Part shown: one piece after another, positions 8,138-16,802 of the stretch | How the letters are laid out: the number at the start of each line of letters is the position of its first letter | Position numbering within the stretch: position 1 is the first letter of the stretch | Assembly (NCBI GenBank): GCA_005772945.1 | Contig: SXIE01000488.1 | Location: forward strand, 1 to 32,903 | Length of the DNA: 32,903 nucleotides | Source: Pseudomonadota bacterium | GTDB lineage: Bacteria > Myxococcota > UBA9042 > PHBI01 | Reading direction: 5' to 3' | Position numbers and translations under genes: made by a program | Notes under the pieces: model-generated | The model's input: only the letters and a program-made list of their open reading frames with translations | What the model was told of the DNA's origin: nothing | The model's database searches: none

Positions 8138-8419
8138 TCAGTCGCACTGTGACACGAGCCCCGCGCAGCCCACGGTTTCTTCCACGGTCGCGTAGCACTG
8201 GCGCGGCGAATTGCAGGCCCACGGCTTGCCACTCGGGCAGCAGCCCATCTTGCCGCCTGCGCAGCACAGCGGCGTATCACCCGGACAGCACAGGGTTTTC
8301 TCTGCATCCTCGCTGCAGAACACCGCCGTCGCATCGAAGGGGCACACCGCGTCGCGCGGGCCAGCATCGCGCGGGCCATCGAGGATCAGGAAGGCCAGAC
8401 TCATCAGGAGCGCTTGCAT
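8138..8419 (-). CDS. Small exported Cys-rich protein with CC-CC-CC pattern (granulin-like)
   Basis: 93 residues with a short hydrophobic start (QALLMSLAFLIL) suggesting export. It contains twelve cysteines in about 65 residues: single C, C, then three CC pairs (LCCPGDTPLCCAGGKMGCC), then C, C, C, C. Stacked CC pairs and a total of twelve cysteines recall granulin/epithelin modules, though the spacing differs from the eukaryotic consensus, so homology is unproven. A strong Shine-Dalgarno (GGAGGTGAG, 8422-8430 reverse strand) sits two bases from the ATG, supporting a real gene despite its small size. It lies downstream of the PAP2 gene on the same strand, 45 bases away, and may be co-transcribed. 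A disulphide-knotted extracytoplasmic protein is likely; its function is unknown. Confidence 0.78.
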   Translation of the reverse strand: MQALLMSLAFLILDGPRDAGPRDAVCPFDATAVFCSEDAEKTLCCPGDTPLCCAGGKMGCCPSGKPWACNSPRQCYATVEETVGCAGLVSQCD

Positions 8420-8464
8420 GGCTCACCTCCGACTGGAGGCTCTGCACGCTCCATTCCGCTGTGC

Positions 8465-10333
8465 TCAGCGCAGCGCGCGCTCGGTGACCTTGACGGCGTT
8501 GTCCGACGTGGCGGGCGCCTTGCCCGGGGCCGTGATGCGGGCGCGGCGCCCGTCGGTCCGCTCGGCGTAGAGCCCCGTCCAGACGGCGACGCGCGTGCCG
8601 CGTGCGGAGCTCGGCATGCGCACGACCATCACGTCCTCGATGAAGTCCTCGGGGACCCAGCGCGCGACGCCATATTTGCCGAAGACCGGATAGTGATCGG
8701 CGTTCACGAGTACCCCGTCGTCCATCCCGCGCACGTGGACGAAGATCTTCCAGTCACCCGCGAGCGGCTTCAGCGAGCGCCACCACGAGGTGATCGTCAC
8801 GAGCTCGCCCGGCTCCCAGTCGGCCGGCTCGAAGCGCGTGCCGACGAGCTCGACGGCGTCCTCGAAGCGCGTACCCAGCTGGTCGGCCGGCGGCAAAGTC
8901 GGACCCTCGCGATGGATGTACTCCTCGGTCACTTGGAGGGCGGCGCGCTCATTGTCGCCATAGGCCGACAGGTAGACGTAGCCGGTGACCAGGAGGAAGA
9001 AACCGATCGGCAGCACGTAGCGCGCTGGCCGCCAAAGCCGCGCCAATCTCGCGCGCGCGGAAGACCCCGCGGGGGCCGGCGTGGCGACGGGATCCGGGTC
9101 GGGCCCGTCGGTGCGCGGCGGGCGCCCGGCCCAACGCTCCCAGCGCGTGACGAGCCAGGGCGCGAACGCGGAGGTCAAGACCGCAAGCAGGATCCCGCCG
9201 ACGATATCGGTGACATAGTGGTAGCGCAGATACGAGGTCGCCAGGATGAGCATGACGAGCGGCCCGACGCACACATAGAAGAGCTTGCGCAGGTGCCGCC
9301 ACATGAAGATGAGGAAGACCATCGCCCACCCGACGTGCAGCGACGGGAAGCAGTTGCGGGGCGCGTTGCCGCCGTAGGCCGCCTTGTCGGCCAGCTTCTG
9401 TGAGAGGACGTAGAAGCTGAGCGCCTGCGAGTCGTCGTCGACGTGCTTCACCGTGCCGTCGCTGGGCTCGCCGGTCGTGAGCTCGACCGTGTAGATCTTC
9501 GGGTAATAGTAGACCGGTCCGACCACCGGGATGATGAGGTAGCCGACGTAGCCGACGTAGCCGGCGAGCACGAAGGCCAGGAGGAACGAGCGAAAGGCGC
9601 GCATGCGGCGGGCGAAGAAGAGCGCCATGCCGATGACGAACGGATAGAGGTAGAGCGAGTCGTAGAAGAACGCGAAGATCTCGGTGAGGGCCGGCGACGT
9701 GATGTGCTGGAACCAGATGTCGAGGTGGCCACCGAAGAGGATCTGGTCGAGGCGGAAGATTGCAGCGTCCTGCAAATGTGGATTCGCGCGCACGACGAGC
9801 CAGAGCGCGTTCTCGTAGCACGCCAGCAGCACGATGAACGGGAACCAGGCGCGCACGAAGGCGAACATGTCGAGGACGACGTCGCGCCCGAAGGGCCACA
9901 GGCCGGGGGACTGGGGGGCGCGCGCGGCCTGGAGAGCGCATCCGGCGACCCAGGCCGTGGCCAGGACGATGCCGACGGCGAGCGCGTCGCCGTCCCAGGG
10001 GATGACGCGCGTACCGATGAGCGCGATGAAGACGAGCGGCACGACGGTGAGGAGGGCGACGACGACGCCGGGCAGATCGTCGGAGCTCCCGCGCGCGCGG
10101 CGCTTGGCGCGCCAACCCGCGACACCGGCCGAGAGCAGGAGGAAGATCCCCGCGGCGTCGGCGCCGGCCTTGATGAAGTTCGTGCCGATCAGCAGCGTGG
10201 TGATGCCGAGCGCGTCGAGGGCGACGAACGCGCCGATGACCGCCACCAGTAGGTACTCCTCCGGGCGCACGAGGGCCCAGAGCCTGGTGCGAGGCGTGGA
10301 CGTGGCGGTCGGAGCGAGGATGGCGGAGGTCAC
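8465..10333 (-). CDS. PAP2/Aur1-like membrane phosphotransferase or phosphatase with C-terminal beta-sandwich-like domain
   Basis: 622 residues from GTG 10333. It has many hydrophobic segments (EYLLVAVIGAFVALDALG onwards). The PAP2 (type 2 phosphatidic acid phosphatase) active-site motifs are clear: FPSLHVGWA (H333) and SYLRYHYVTD (R370, H372, D376). PSLH in place of PSGH is typical of the Aur1/inositol-phosphoceramide-synthase branch, whose members move phospho-headgroups between lipids. After a last membrane segment (VLPIGFFLLVTGYVYL) comes a soluble part of about 140 residues, with ELVITSWW-like strands and WKIFVHV. It resembles the beta-sandwich found after membrane glycosyltransferases of the GT39/PMT type. 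It follows the sulfatase gene on the same strand (115-base gap). Substrate unknown; an envelope-lipid role is inferred. Confidence 0.88.
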   Translation of the reverse strand: MTSAILAPTATSTPRTRLWALVRPEEYLLVAVIGAFVALDALGITTLLIGTNFIKAGADAAGIFLLLSAGVAGWRAKRRARGSSDDLPGVVVALLTVVPLVFIALIGTRVIPWDGDALAVGIVLATAWVAGCALQAARAPQSPGLWPFGRDVVLDMFAFVRAWFPFIVLLACYENALWLVVRANPHLQDAAIFRLDQILFGGHLDIWFQHITSPALTEIFAFFYDSLYLYPFVIGMALFFARRMRAFRSFLLAFVLAGYVGYVGYLIIPVVGPVYYYPKIYTVELTTGEPSDGTVKHVDDDSQALSFYVLSQKLADKAAYGGNAPRNCFPSLHVGWAMVFLIFMWRHLRKLFYVCVGPLVMLILATSYLRYHYVTDIVGGILLAVLTSAFAPWLVTRWERWAGRPPRTDGPDPDPVATPAPAGSSARARLARLWRPARYVLPIGFFLLVTGYVYLSAYGDNERAALQVTEEYIHREGPTLPPADQLGTRFEDAVELVGTRFEPADWEPGELVTITSWWRSLKPLAGDWKIFVHVRGMDDGVLVNADHYPVFGKYGVARWVPEDFIEDVMVVRMPSSARGTRVAVWTGLYAERTDGRRARITAPGKAPATSDNAVKVTERALR

Positions 10334-10448
10334 AAGGCCGTAGGGGTGGCATGCGCCTCGGGACGAGTCAACCGCTCGCTGCGCCCGCTCGCGGCAAATG
10401 CGCGTTGCGCGGGGGTGAGCGACCAGGGTTGGTGGACGAGCGCGGCGC

Positions 10449-12161
10449 TCAGGTGGGCTTGCCGTCGGTCCCGATCTCCGCCGCGATGAGCGCCTCGAGC
10501 CGCGGGAAGAGGTCGTCGATGAGGGCGCGACTTGCGACGAGGTCGGCGGCGAGGTTCGTGTTTTCGTCTGGATCCGTCTCGAGATCGTAGAGCTCGAGGT
10601 CGTTGTTCGCGACGAGCTCCTCGAAGGTCGTGGGCGAGTGGTAGTGGTCGCTCGCGAAGTAGCGCGCGAACTTGTAGCGCCCATCGAAGATCCCGCGCAG
10701 GAACGGACGGGCGGAGTTCGAGGTCGCGTCGGGGCGCTCGCCGCCCTTCTGGCCCGTGAAGTCGACGGTGCCCCCGAAATCGAAGGTGAAGAGCACCTCG
10801 GCGCGCGGCGAGGCGGCGTCCGGCGCGGCGAGCAGCGCCGTCACGTCCTTGCCGGCGAGCCCCGGACTGGCGGCCTGGACCTCGTCGTAGGGCTTGCCGC
10901 AGAGCGCGAGCAGCGACGGCGTGAGGTCGACGTGCGCCGTCAGACCGTCGACCGTGCGACCGCCCGGATAGTCGGGGTGCACGATGACGAGCGGCACGCG
11001 GTTGTTCTCGTCGTAGACCATCGCGCCCTTGCCGCGCAAGCCGTGGAACTGGCCCATCTCGCCGTGATCCGAGGTGAAGACGATGATGGTGTTTTCGGCG
11101 AAGCGCGAGCCTTCCAGGGCATCGAGCACGGTGCCGAGGTGGCGATCGGCGTCGCGCTGGCAGTTGTAGTAGTAGTTGATGAAGGCCAGCATCTGCTGCC
11201 GCCCCTCGTCGGTGTCGGGGTAGCTCTGCGCGGTATCGTAGAGCTTCTGATAGGCGCGCTGAGCGCTCGGCTTGGTCGCGAGATCCTCGGCGTAGGACGG
11301 CGGCAGCGTGACGTTCCATTGCTTGGTGTACAAAGGATCGAGCGGCGGCCCGAACCCGAACGAGCTGTGGAGCAAGGGCTGGTTGTAGAAGAACATGATG
11401 TCGTGCGGGTTCACGAGGTTGAGCGTCATGAGCCACGGCGCGGCGTCGGCGCTCGCGGCGCGCGCGGCCAGCCAGGCGACCGCGTCGGCCGCGGCGGTTG
11501 GGTCGTCCTTGTAGCCGGAGTGCACGGTACCGGGGTAGTCGCCGCAGTGGTTGTAGGTGTCGAAACCGTAGGGCTGGAGCGCGGCAGTCGTGTCGATGCT
11601 GCAGCTGTCGCCGGCGTCGACCTCGGAGAGATGCCACTTGCCGTAGTAGGCGGTCGCATAGCCGAGCGACTTGAAGAGCGTGCCCATCGTCGGGAAGGTC
11701 GTGGCCATCGACCCCTGGCCGCCGAAGCCGATGTTGCTGAACATCCCGGTCTTGGTGACCTGGAGGCCGGTGTAGAGGTTCGACCGCGACGGCGTACACG
11801 GCATCGCGTTCGCGTAGTGGCGCCGGAAGGACGTGCCGCGCTGGAGGAGGCGCGCGTGGGCCGGTAGGATCAGATCGCTCGGAGTGGCGCGCGGGAAGCG
11901 CTCCTGATCGACCACGAGCAAGAGGACATTGTATTGGGGCGCGGGCGGCGTGACCTCGGCGGTCTCCGTCGCGGACGTCTCCGTCGCGCCTGTTTCGGCG
12001 GTCGCCTCGGTCGCGCTGGTCGTGTCACCGACGACGTCGCGGGTGTCGGTCACGTCGGTGGTCCCACCGCCGTTGTCGCTGCGACAGGCGCTGCCCAGAG
12101 CGAGGCCCACGCCCGCCACGCCCACGCGCTCCATCCATTCGCGCCGTGTGATCTTCGCCAT
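10449..12161 (-). CDS. Formylglycine-type sulfatase, Tat-exported lipoprotein
   Basis: 570 residues. The N-terminus ITRREWMERVGVAGVGLALGSAC has a twin-arginine motif and a lipobox ending at Cys26, followed by a Thr/Asp/Glu linker to residue ~75. The catalytic domain starts NVLLLVVDQERFP (metal-binding D85) and contains PCTPSRSNLYTGLQ, the CxPxR sulfatase signature whose Cys122 is normally converted to formylglycine. Later motifs are FTSDHGEMGQFHGLRGKG and ENNRVPLVI. Type I sulfatases hydrolyse sulfate esters; DQxR-type N-termini occur in choline-sulfatase-like and polysaccharide sulfatases, so the substrate stays open. Export by Tat fits a cofactor or metal loaded in the cytoplasm. No formylglycine-generating enzyme is in the window. 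Upstream of and in line with the PAP2 gene. Confidence 0.93.
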   Translation of the reverse strand: MAKITRREWMERVGVAGVGLALGSACRSDNGGGTTDVTDTRDVVGDTTSATEATAETGATETSATETAEVTPPAPQYNVLLLVVDQERFPRATPSDLILPAHARLLQRGTSFRRHYANAMPCTPSRSNLYTGLQVTKTGMFSNIGFGGQGSMATTFPTMGTLFKSLGYATAYYGKWHLSEVDAGDSCSIDTTAALQPYGFDTYNHCGDYPGTVHSGYKDDPTAAADAVAWLAARAASADAAPWLMTLNLVNPHDIMFFYNQPLLHSSFGFGPPLDPLYTKQWNVTLPPSYAEDLATKPSAQRAYQKLYDTAQSYPDTDEGRQQMLAFINYYYNCQRDADRHLGTVLDALEGSRFAENTIIVFTSDHGEMGQFHGLRGKGAMVYDENNRVPLVIVHPDYPGGRTVDGLTAHVDLTPSLLALCGKPYDEVQAASPGLAGKDVTALLAAPDAASPRAEVLFTFDFGGTVDFTGQKGGERPDATSNSARPFLRGIFDGRYKFARYFASDHYHSPTTFEELVANNDLELYDLETDPDENTNLAADLVASRALIDDLFPRLEALIAAEIGTDGKPT

Positions 12162-12260
12162 GCGAAACCTCGTCCTCTGATCGAATCGATGCGGCGTGAG
12201 AGTGACCGCCCGACGTGGCCCTGTCCAGCCGACCCCGGTCCTTCCGTGTCAGCGTTTGTC

Positions 12261-12282
12261 AGCGCCGCGGCCGAACGGCGCT
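12261..12282. repeat. 7-bp inverted repeat upstream of recX
   Basis: AGCGCCG (12261-12267) pairs with CGGCGCT (12276-12282) across an 8-base loop. It lies in the 158-base divergent gap between the sulfatase and recX. It could be a small hairpin in the recX leader. No T-run follows, so it is not a rho-independent terminator. No LexA-like box was recognised in the gap. Confidence 0.3.
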
Positions 12283-12319
12283 GGCCCTCGACAGGGCGAT
12301 CGGCGATACCTACTGCCAC

Positions 12320-12907
12320 ATGAACCCACGCGCCAAACCCCCCGCCAATCCCCCCGTCCGCCGCTTCCCCGTCAGGGACGAGGACGCGCTCAAGGAGCTG
12401 GCCCTCCGTTACCTCGCGCGCTTCCCGTGCACGGCGGCCAAGCTCCGCAAGCATCTCGGCGCCAAGATGAGGGACGCCGTCCTGGCCGGCGAGGCGCCTC
12501 AGAGCGCCATGCGCGCCTGGGTCGACGGCGTCATCGCACGCCTCGAACACGTCCAGCTCGTCGACGACGACCTCTACTCCGAGCACCGCGCCTCGACGCT
12601 GCATCGACGCGGCCGCTCGACGCGCTTCATCCGGCGTGACCTCGAGCAGCGCGGAGCCGCCCCCGATGCGGTCGTCCACGCGATCGACGTCCTCGCCGCG
12701 GACGTCCCCGACAGCGATCTCGTCGCCGCGATCCACCTGGCCGAAAAGAAGCGACTCGGCCCCTTTGGCAAGAGCGACACGCGCAAGGAGCATCGCCAGC
12801 GGCACCTCGCGGCCCTCGCGCGCGCCGGATTCTCGTTCGCCATCGCGCGCTCGGTGATCGATGCGCATGACGCCGACGCGGCCCGCGGCCTCGTGCGAAC
12901 GGACTGA
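12320..12907 (+). CDS. recX: RecX-family regulatory protein
   Basis: RecX binds RecA filaments and limits RecA recombinase and co-protease activity. The 195-residue product is the usual size and is helical throughout, matching the three-helix repeats of RecX: RYLARFPCTAAKLRKHL (first repeat), QLVDDDLYSEHRASTLHRRGRSTRFIRRDLEQRG with the conserved D(D/E)xxY/FAxxxxxxxxxxG pattern (second), and a C-terminal FSFAIARSVID helix. An open frame continues upstream to 12215, but ATG 12320 is chosen because only from there is the composition protein-like (NPRAKPPANPPVRRF). recA is not next to it here, unlike in many bacteria. Cytoplasmic. Confidence 0.88.
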   Translation: MNPRAKPPANPPVRRFPVRDEDALKELALRYLARFPCTAAKLRKHLGAKMRDAVLAGEAPQSAMRAWVDGVIARLEHVQLVDDDLYSEHRASTLHRRGRSTRFIRRDLEQRGAAPDAVVHAIDVLAADVPDSDLVAAIHLAEKKRLGPFGKSDTRKEHRQRHLAALARAGFSFAIARSVIDAHDADAARGLVRTD

Positions 12908-12959
12908 CCAAGGCCTGGCGCGGATAGCCGTTTGGGGTCGCGCTTGCCGCGGCTCACTG

Positions 12960-14075
12960 TCAGGACGGTAGCGATCGATCGAGGGCTTGGGCGAAGTCGG
13001 CGCCGTAGCTGGACCCGATCACCGCCAGAACTCCGTCGCGCGTTTCTCGGCCCGATCGGATGACCTCGAGGCACGCCGGCACCAGCACGTTCGGATCGGT
13101 CACGCGCAACGCGCCGAGCACCCCGGCCCAGTAGTCGAGCGCCAGCGCCACGATTGCATCGAGATGCAAGATCATCCACTCGGGATCGATGCGCGGAAGC
13201 CAATACACGAAACTGCCGAGTCCGGGCGAATGCGTCGCCGCCCAACGCAAGGTCGCCAGCGCGATCGGCTCATGCGGGATCGTCCCGCCACGGCGCGTCA
13301 AGCGCCATCCGATAGCTTGCAGGATGACGCTTCGCAGGGTCGGCTCGGGACCCCAGGGCGACGCCCCGTCGTAGAGCGCGGGCTGCGCCTGCCAGGCGGT
13401 GAGCAGCGCGTCGAGTCCTGCCGCTCCGGGATTCAGGGCGAAGAACAGCGCCACCCCCGCCCGAACCGAAGCATCCGCGTGATTCGCACACGCGCCCACC
13501 GCATGGCTCAGCTGGTCACGACCGCTCTGGCTGTCGAGCGCCGTGTAGATGCGCGTGAGAACGAAGCCCGGCAGGCGGTCGACGTTGCGATGAAGCGCGG
13601 GATGGCCGGCGACACCCAACTGCGCAAGCGCCAGAGCGCCCCAATCGGGGGCTGCCGCCAACGCGACGCCGCCCAACGTGTCGGGAAGTGCGAGCGCAGG
13701 ATGCCCCGCGCAACCCCAGGGCGGCAGGGTCTCGGGCTCGGTCGCGTTGGGCGGCAACACCAGGTATTGCAGGCCGTGCGCGACGCGACTCGTGCAGGCG
13801 CAGGCGTACAGACGTCCGGACGCACCCGCGACAGGCGCCGCGCCGGCGAGCTGCGACCAATCGGGAGCGGCGTGAAGCGCTGCGGGAGAAACCGCGGGAG
13901 CACTCCAGTAGCCCAGCGCCTGCCGGACCGCCTGGCCGCACCCGCGACAGGTCAGTCGACTGCACCCGACGAAGACCCCGAAGGAGTACGCGTAGCGGTC
14001 GTGCGGATCGGTCGGGAGCCAGTCGTCCTCGCCGACGAGGTAGCCGCCATCGAAACAACTGGGGTGGGTGGACAT
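12960..14075 (-). CDS. Hypothetical protein with CxxC motif, downstream of the DUF4157 gene
   Basis: 371 residues from ATG 14075, chosen over 14165 because CGGAGAA lies 8 bases upstream. I do not recognise the family. The first ~60 residues contain DDWLPTDPHDRYAYSFGVFVG and then CSRLTCRGCGQAV, a CxxC that could bind zinc. The rest is Ala/Leu-rich and helical, with segments resembling HEAT-like repeats (ADASVRAGVALFFALNPGAAGLDALLTAW; GLGSFVYWLPRIDPEW). It has no signal peptide and is probably cytoplasmic. It follows the DUF4157 gene on the same strand after 139 bases, so the two may be co-expressed. An immunity, adaptor or chaperone partner is possible but is only guilt by position. Confidence 0.75.
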   Translation of the reverse strand: MSTHPSCFDGGYLVGEDDWLPTDPHDRYAYSFGVFVGCSRLTCRGCGQAVRQALGYWSAPAVSPAALHAAPDWSQLAGAAPVAGASGRLYACACTSRVAHGLQYLVLPPNATEPETLPPWGCAGHPALALPDTLGGVALAAAPDWGALALAQLGVAGHPALHRNVDRLPGFVLTRIYTALDSQSGRDQLSHAVGACANHADASVRAGVALFFALNPGAAGLDALLTAWQAQPALYDGASPWGPEPTLRSVILQAIGWRLTRRGGTIPHEPIALATLRWAATHSPGLGSFVYWLPRIDPEWMILHLDAIVALALDYWAGVLGALRVTDPNVLVPACLEVIRSGRETRDGVLAVIGSSYGADFAQALDRSLPS

Positions 14076-14214
14076 GGCGTTCTCCGATGGACGCCGGCTC
14101 GGCCGGCCGCACAAACTATGGAACTCGGATGCGATGCGATCCCGCGTGGAATGCTCTCGCATCATTCGTCAACAGCCCGCTCGCAGGGCGAGACGATGGG
14201 CGTCCCCCGCTGAC

Positions 14215-16236
14215 TCAGGCGGGCGGGGGGCTCGCTGGTGGGGTCGTGGGAGGCGCGGGCGTGCTGGGGGCCGCGGCGCTGTCGCCCCCTGCCGCGGGCG
14301 GTCCGCCGGTCGCGGCGGTGGCTGCCGCGGCGGCCGACTCCTCGGCCAGCTCTCTTGGAAACTTCCGGTCCTTGCCGCAACTCCGGAGCTCCTCGGGCGA
14401 GAGCGGCGGGATGTTCTCGTACATCGTTTGGCCCGCCGTAAACGGCAGCCCGAAGCCCGCGCCCGCGGCCAGGACCTCCGCCAGGCTGTGCGCGTGAATG
14501 TTGAGAAGGAACGCGATGCACGCCATGCGCGTGTCGAGGAGACGATCGCCCATGCCCAGCATCTGGGCGGCGTTAAGCGTCGAATTGGTCATGCCGGAGG
14601 GCCCTGCGGCAAACGGCAGCTGCAGCTCGCGGATGGCCGTGACCCACGTATTGGTTTCGTTGGCCATCCAGACCCGATCGCCCTCGGACCACTTCAGCAC
14701 GTCCGTGGCGCTGGTGATCCCCTGCTGGGTCGCCTCGCGCGGCGTGATGGCGAGCGGATCGGTCGATTCGGCGCCCGAGATCGGCCCGGCCTGTCGACCC
14801 GAAGCCGCCGACTGCGCCGGGGTGCCGGTGACCGCAGCGACGTCCTTGGTGTCGACCCGCGCATTGGCCTGCGACCGGATGGCCTCCGGGTCGCGCGATG
14901 CCGCGGGCCCGGAGCCGCTTACGATGGCGCTTGGATCCGCGCCCTGCCTGGTGGCCTCGGCTCCGCGGGATGCCGCCGAAGGCACGGCGTCGACGATATC
15001 GAGAACGTTCGTGCCGCCCGGCAGGTTGTCTTTCGGACCCGGCGTGCGCGTCGCCGCGGCCGCGCGCGCCGCCTCCACGCGCGTCGACAGCTGACGGGTC
15101 TCCTCCGGAGTCGCCCCCAAGAGTCGCCCCGTGACCTCGCCACCATCCTTGAGCAAGTTCGGCGCGAAGATGGCCCGACCGAAATTGCGCAGGAACGTCA
15201 TCTGCTCGCGGATGCTCGGCGGGGCGGCCAGGGTCGCGAGGCTGGTCCCCGCCTCCCGCGCCTCGGTGAGCATGGTCTGACGCTGCTGGGCGGTCGTCAG
15301 GATTTCGCGCACGGCTTCCGGCCTCACGCCGCCCGCGCGCGTCGGGTCGACCTCGCCACATTTGGCGAGCAGGGCGCTGACGCCGCTCTCGATCTCGGGC
15401 AGCCTGTCCGTGGTCGACTTGACCTTGTTCTTGATGTACTCGAGCGCCTTCTGGCAGAGGGCCTCGAGGACTCCGGTGGCCTTCGGCGCGGCGACCGCGG
15501 GGAGTTTCTCTTCGAAGGCGCGCGCCTCGGTCTCGAAGTCCGTCGGCGTGCGGCCCGGATCGACAGTCCGTCCGTCCGGCATCGCGACGGCGTCGCGCTG
15601 CACGACCACATCGCTGTCGCTCTTCTGCTGCACGCCCTTGGCTTGCACCTCGGCGCCCGCGCCGCCGCCGGTCATCTGATTCAGGATCGGCTCGGCCGAG
15701 TTGCCCGCAACGACAGCGTCGGCGACCCGATCCGCGTGCTGCTCGTATGCGTCGCCCGCCTGACCGACCCCGCCCGCGAGCGAGACCCCGGACTGTTGCT
15801 GAATCACGTGCGCGGCCTCGTGTGCGGCCGTGTGCACGTCGGGCGCGCCTCCGAAGGCGACGTCGTTGCCCGAGGCGTAAGCCTCGGCCCCCATCGCCTG
15901 GCTCGCCTCGGCCGCTGCGCCGCCGACGTGCGCCTGCACGCCGGTGACGTCGTGATGCCCGAAGGCGCTTTGGATCGCGTCGAGGTGGGGCAGGCTCGCG
16001 CCCGAGCCCGCGGTGCCGCGCTCGGCCGCGGCGTGCACGGCGCCGCTCGCATCGCCACCCTTGGCTTGCACCGGCGCGACCTGGTCGGGCATGAGCGCGT
16101 GCGCTTGGGCGTCGAAGTCCATGCCGCGGAGGGCTGCGCGCATCTGGACGCCCGACGACGACGACGCGGACGAGGGCGAAGCGCTGCTGGCGCCGGACGA
16201 AGTCTCGGGCGCGACTTTGGAAGTGCTCTGGGTCAT
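14215..16236 (-). CDS. DUF4157 (eCIS-core domain) protein with unrecognised C-terminal domain
   Basis: 673 residues from ATG 16236 (GGAG 8 bases upstream; the longer frame to 16296 lacks support). A Ser/Ala-rich N-terminal tail precedes a DUF4157 domain at about residues 80-155: [34 protein letters not shown], and [10 protein letters not shown] with a zincin-like HExxH (H139, E140, H143). VQAKG-type repeats flank it. A mid-section (~215-420) is helical, then comes a Pro/Ala/Thr-rich linker and a further domain at ~500-625 ([38 protein letters not shown]) that I cannot name. The tail is Ala/Pro-rich. DUF4157 is strongly linked to contractile injection system cargo and is also widespread in Myxococcota. 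No eCIS structural gene is visible. A secreted or delivered effector is a reasonable inference. Confidence 0.88.
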   Translation of the reverse strand: MTQSTSKVAPETSSGASSASPSSASSSSGVQMRAALRGMDFDAQAHALMPDQVAPVQAKGGDASGAVHAAAERGTAGSGASLPHLDAIQSAFGHHDVTGVQAHVGGAAAEASQAMGAEAYASGNDVAFGGAPDVHTAAHEAAHVIQQQSGVSLAGGVGQAGDAYEQHADRVADAVVAGNSAEPILNQMTGGGAGAEVQAKGVQQKSDSDVVVQRDAVAMPDGRTVDPGRTPTDFETEARAFEEKLPAVAAPKATGVLEALCQKALEYIKNKVKSTTDRLPEIESGVSALLAKCGEVDPTRAGGVRPEAVREILTTAQQRQTMLTEAREAGTSLATLAAPPSIREQMTFLRNFGRAIFAPNLLKDGGEVTGRLLGATPEETRQLSTRVEAARAAAATRTPGPKDNLPGGTNVLDIVDAVPSAASRGAEATRQGADPSAIVSGSGPAASRDPEAIRSQANARVDTKDVAAVTGTPAQSAASGRQAGPISGAESTDPLAITPREATQQGITSATDVLKWSEGDRVWMANETNTWVTAIRELQLPFAAGPSGMTNSTLNAAQMLGMGDRLLDTRMACIAFLLNIHAHSLAEVLAAGAGFGLPFTAGQTMYENIPPLSPEELRSCGKDRKFPRELAEESAAAAATAATGGPPAAGGDSAAAPSTPAPPTTPPASPPPA

Positions 16237-16547
16237 GGGTAGGCTCCGCGCTGAACCGATCGCCCCTGCCGAACGCGCAGGAAATCGGACGAACATGACG
16301 GTGACCGACCCAGGTACGCCGAAAGTGGCACGCTTCGCCGTCCACGGTCAATCGTCGCGACGGACCGGGGCAATCGGGACATCGCGCCCTTGACACTGAT
16401 CAAGACCAGCGGTTCGACGCGAGGGCGCCGCTACGGTGGATTGTGGGCGGAGCTCCGAGCAGCCGAGCAGCCGAGTCGCCTCGGAGGCTGACGCGGTCGT
16501 GCCTCACCGTCGTTGGTCCGACACGGTTTCTGTGTTACACGGATCCC
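16237..16547. other. 311-base divergent intergenic region between DUF4157 gene and vapB
   Basis: No convincing gene. It holds a direct repeat of CGAGCAGC (16456-16463, 16464-16471, with a degenerate third copy to 16479) inside a larger inverted repeat, TCCGAG (16454-16459) with CTCGGA (16480-16485), plus flanking AGC/GCT with one bulged base. A TTGACA lies at 16390-16395 without a matching -10. The vapB frame stays open back to 16443, but that part is not protein-like. Confidence 0.5.
16513..16547 (+). promoter_or_regulatory. Candidate vapBC promoter/operator
   Basis: TTGGTC (16513-16518) and TTACAC (16535-16540) are 16 bases apart and resemble weak -35/-10 boxes. The -10 lies in GTGTTACAC (16532-16540), a 9-base palindrome that could bind the ribbon-helix-helix antitoxin. 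Transcription would then start almost at the GTG codon (16548), giving a leaderless or near-leaderless mRNA. Weak evidence. Confidence 0.25.
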
Positions 16548-16802
16548 GTGGCAAATCTGACCATCACCGTGGATGAGGAAACGCTCAAGCGCGCGCGTAT
16601 TCGCGCGCTCGAGATGGGCACGAGCGTGAACGCGATCTTGGCGGAGCATCTGCGGGCGTTCGCTTCCGAGCGCGCCACACAGATACGCGCAGTGGACGCC
16701 TTGTTCGCGCTCGCCGACGCGAATCGGCGGCATGGCGGAAGGGCGCGCGCGAAGGCGCGAGGCGAGCGACGCTGGACGCGCGACGACCTCCATGAGCGAT
16801 AG
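16548..16802 (+). CDS. vapB: VapB-type antitoxin (ribbon-helix-helix)
   Basis: 84 residues from GTG 16548. NLTITVDEETLKRARIRALEMGTSVNAIL is a classic ribbon-helix-helix DNA-binding segment (beta strand ITVDEETL, then two helices), followed by a basic, probably disordered tail (HGGRARAKARGERRWTRDDL) that would wrap the toxin. VapB antitoxins neutralise VapC and repress their own operon. The gene overlaps vapC by 11 bases, the usual coupling for such pairs. The start is chosen at the first residue of the strand; the upstream extension to 16443 reads as non-coding. Function by family resemblance and context. Confidence 0.88.
   Translation: MANLTITVDEETLKRARIRALEMGTSVNAILAEHLRAFASERATQIRAVDALFALADANRRHGGRARAKARGERRWTRDDLHER

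Noticed and set aside
14068..16242. 724-residue forward frame opposite the DUF4157 gene
   Set aside because: Shadow; the reverse frame has the DUF4157 motif and HExxH.
16390..16418. TTGACA promoter box for vapB
   Set aside because: No -10 at the right distance (TTCGAC at 17 bases), and it is over 120 bases from the start codon.
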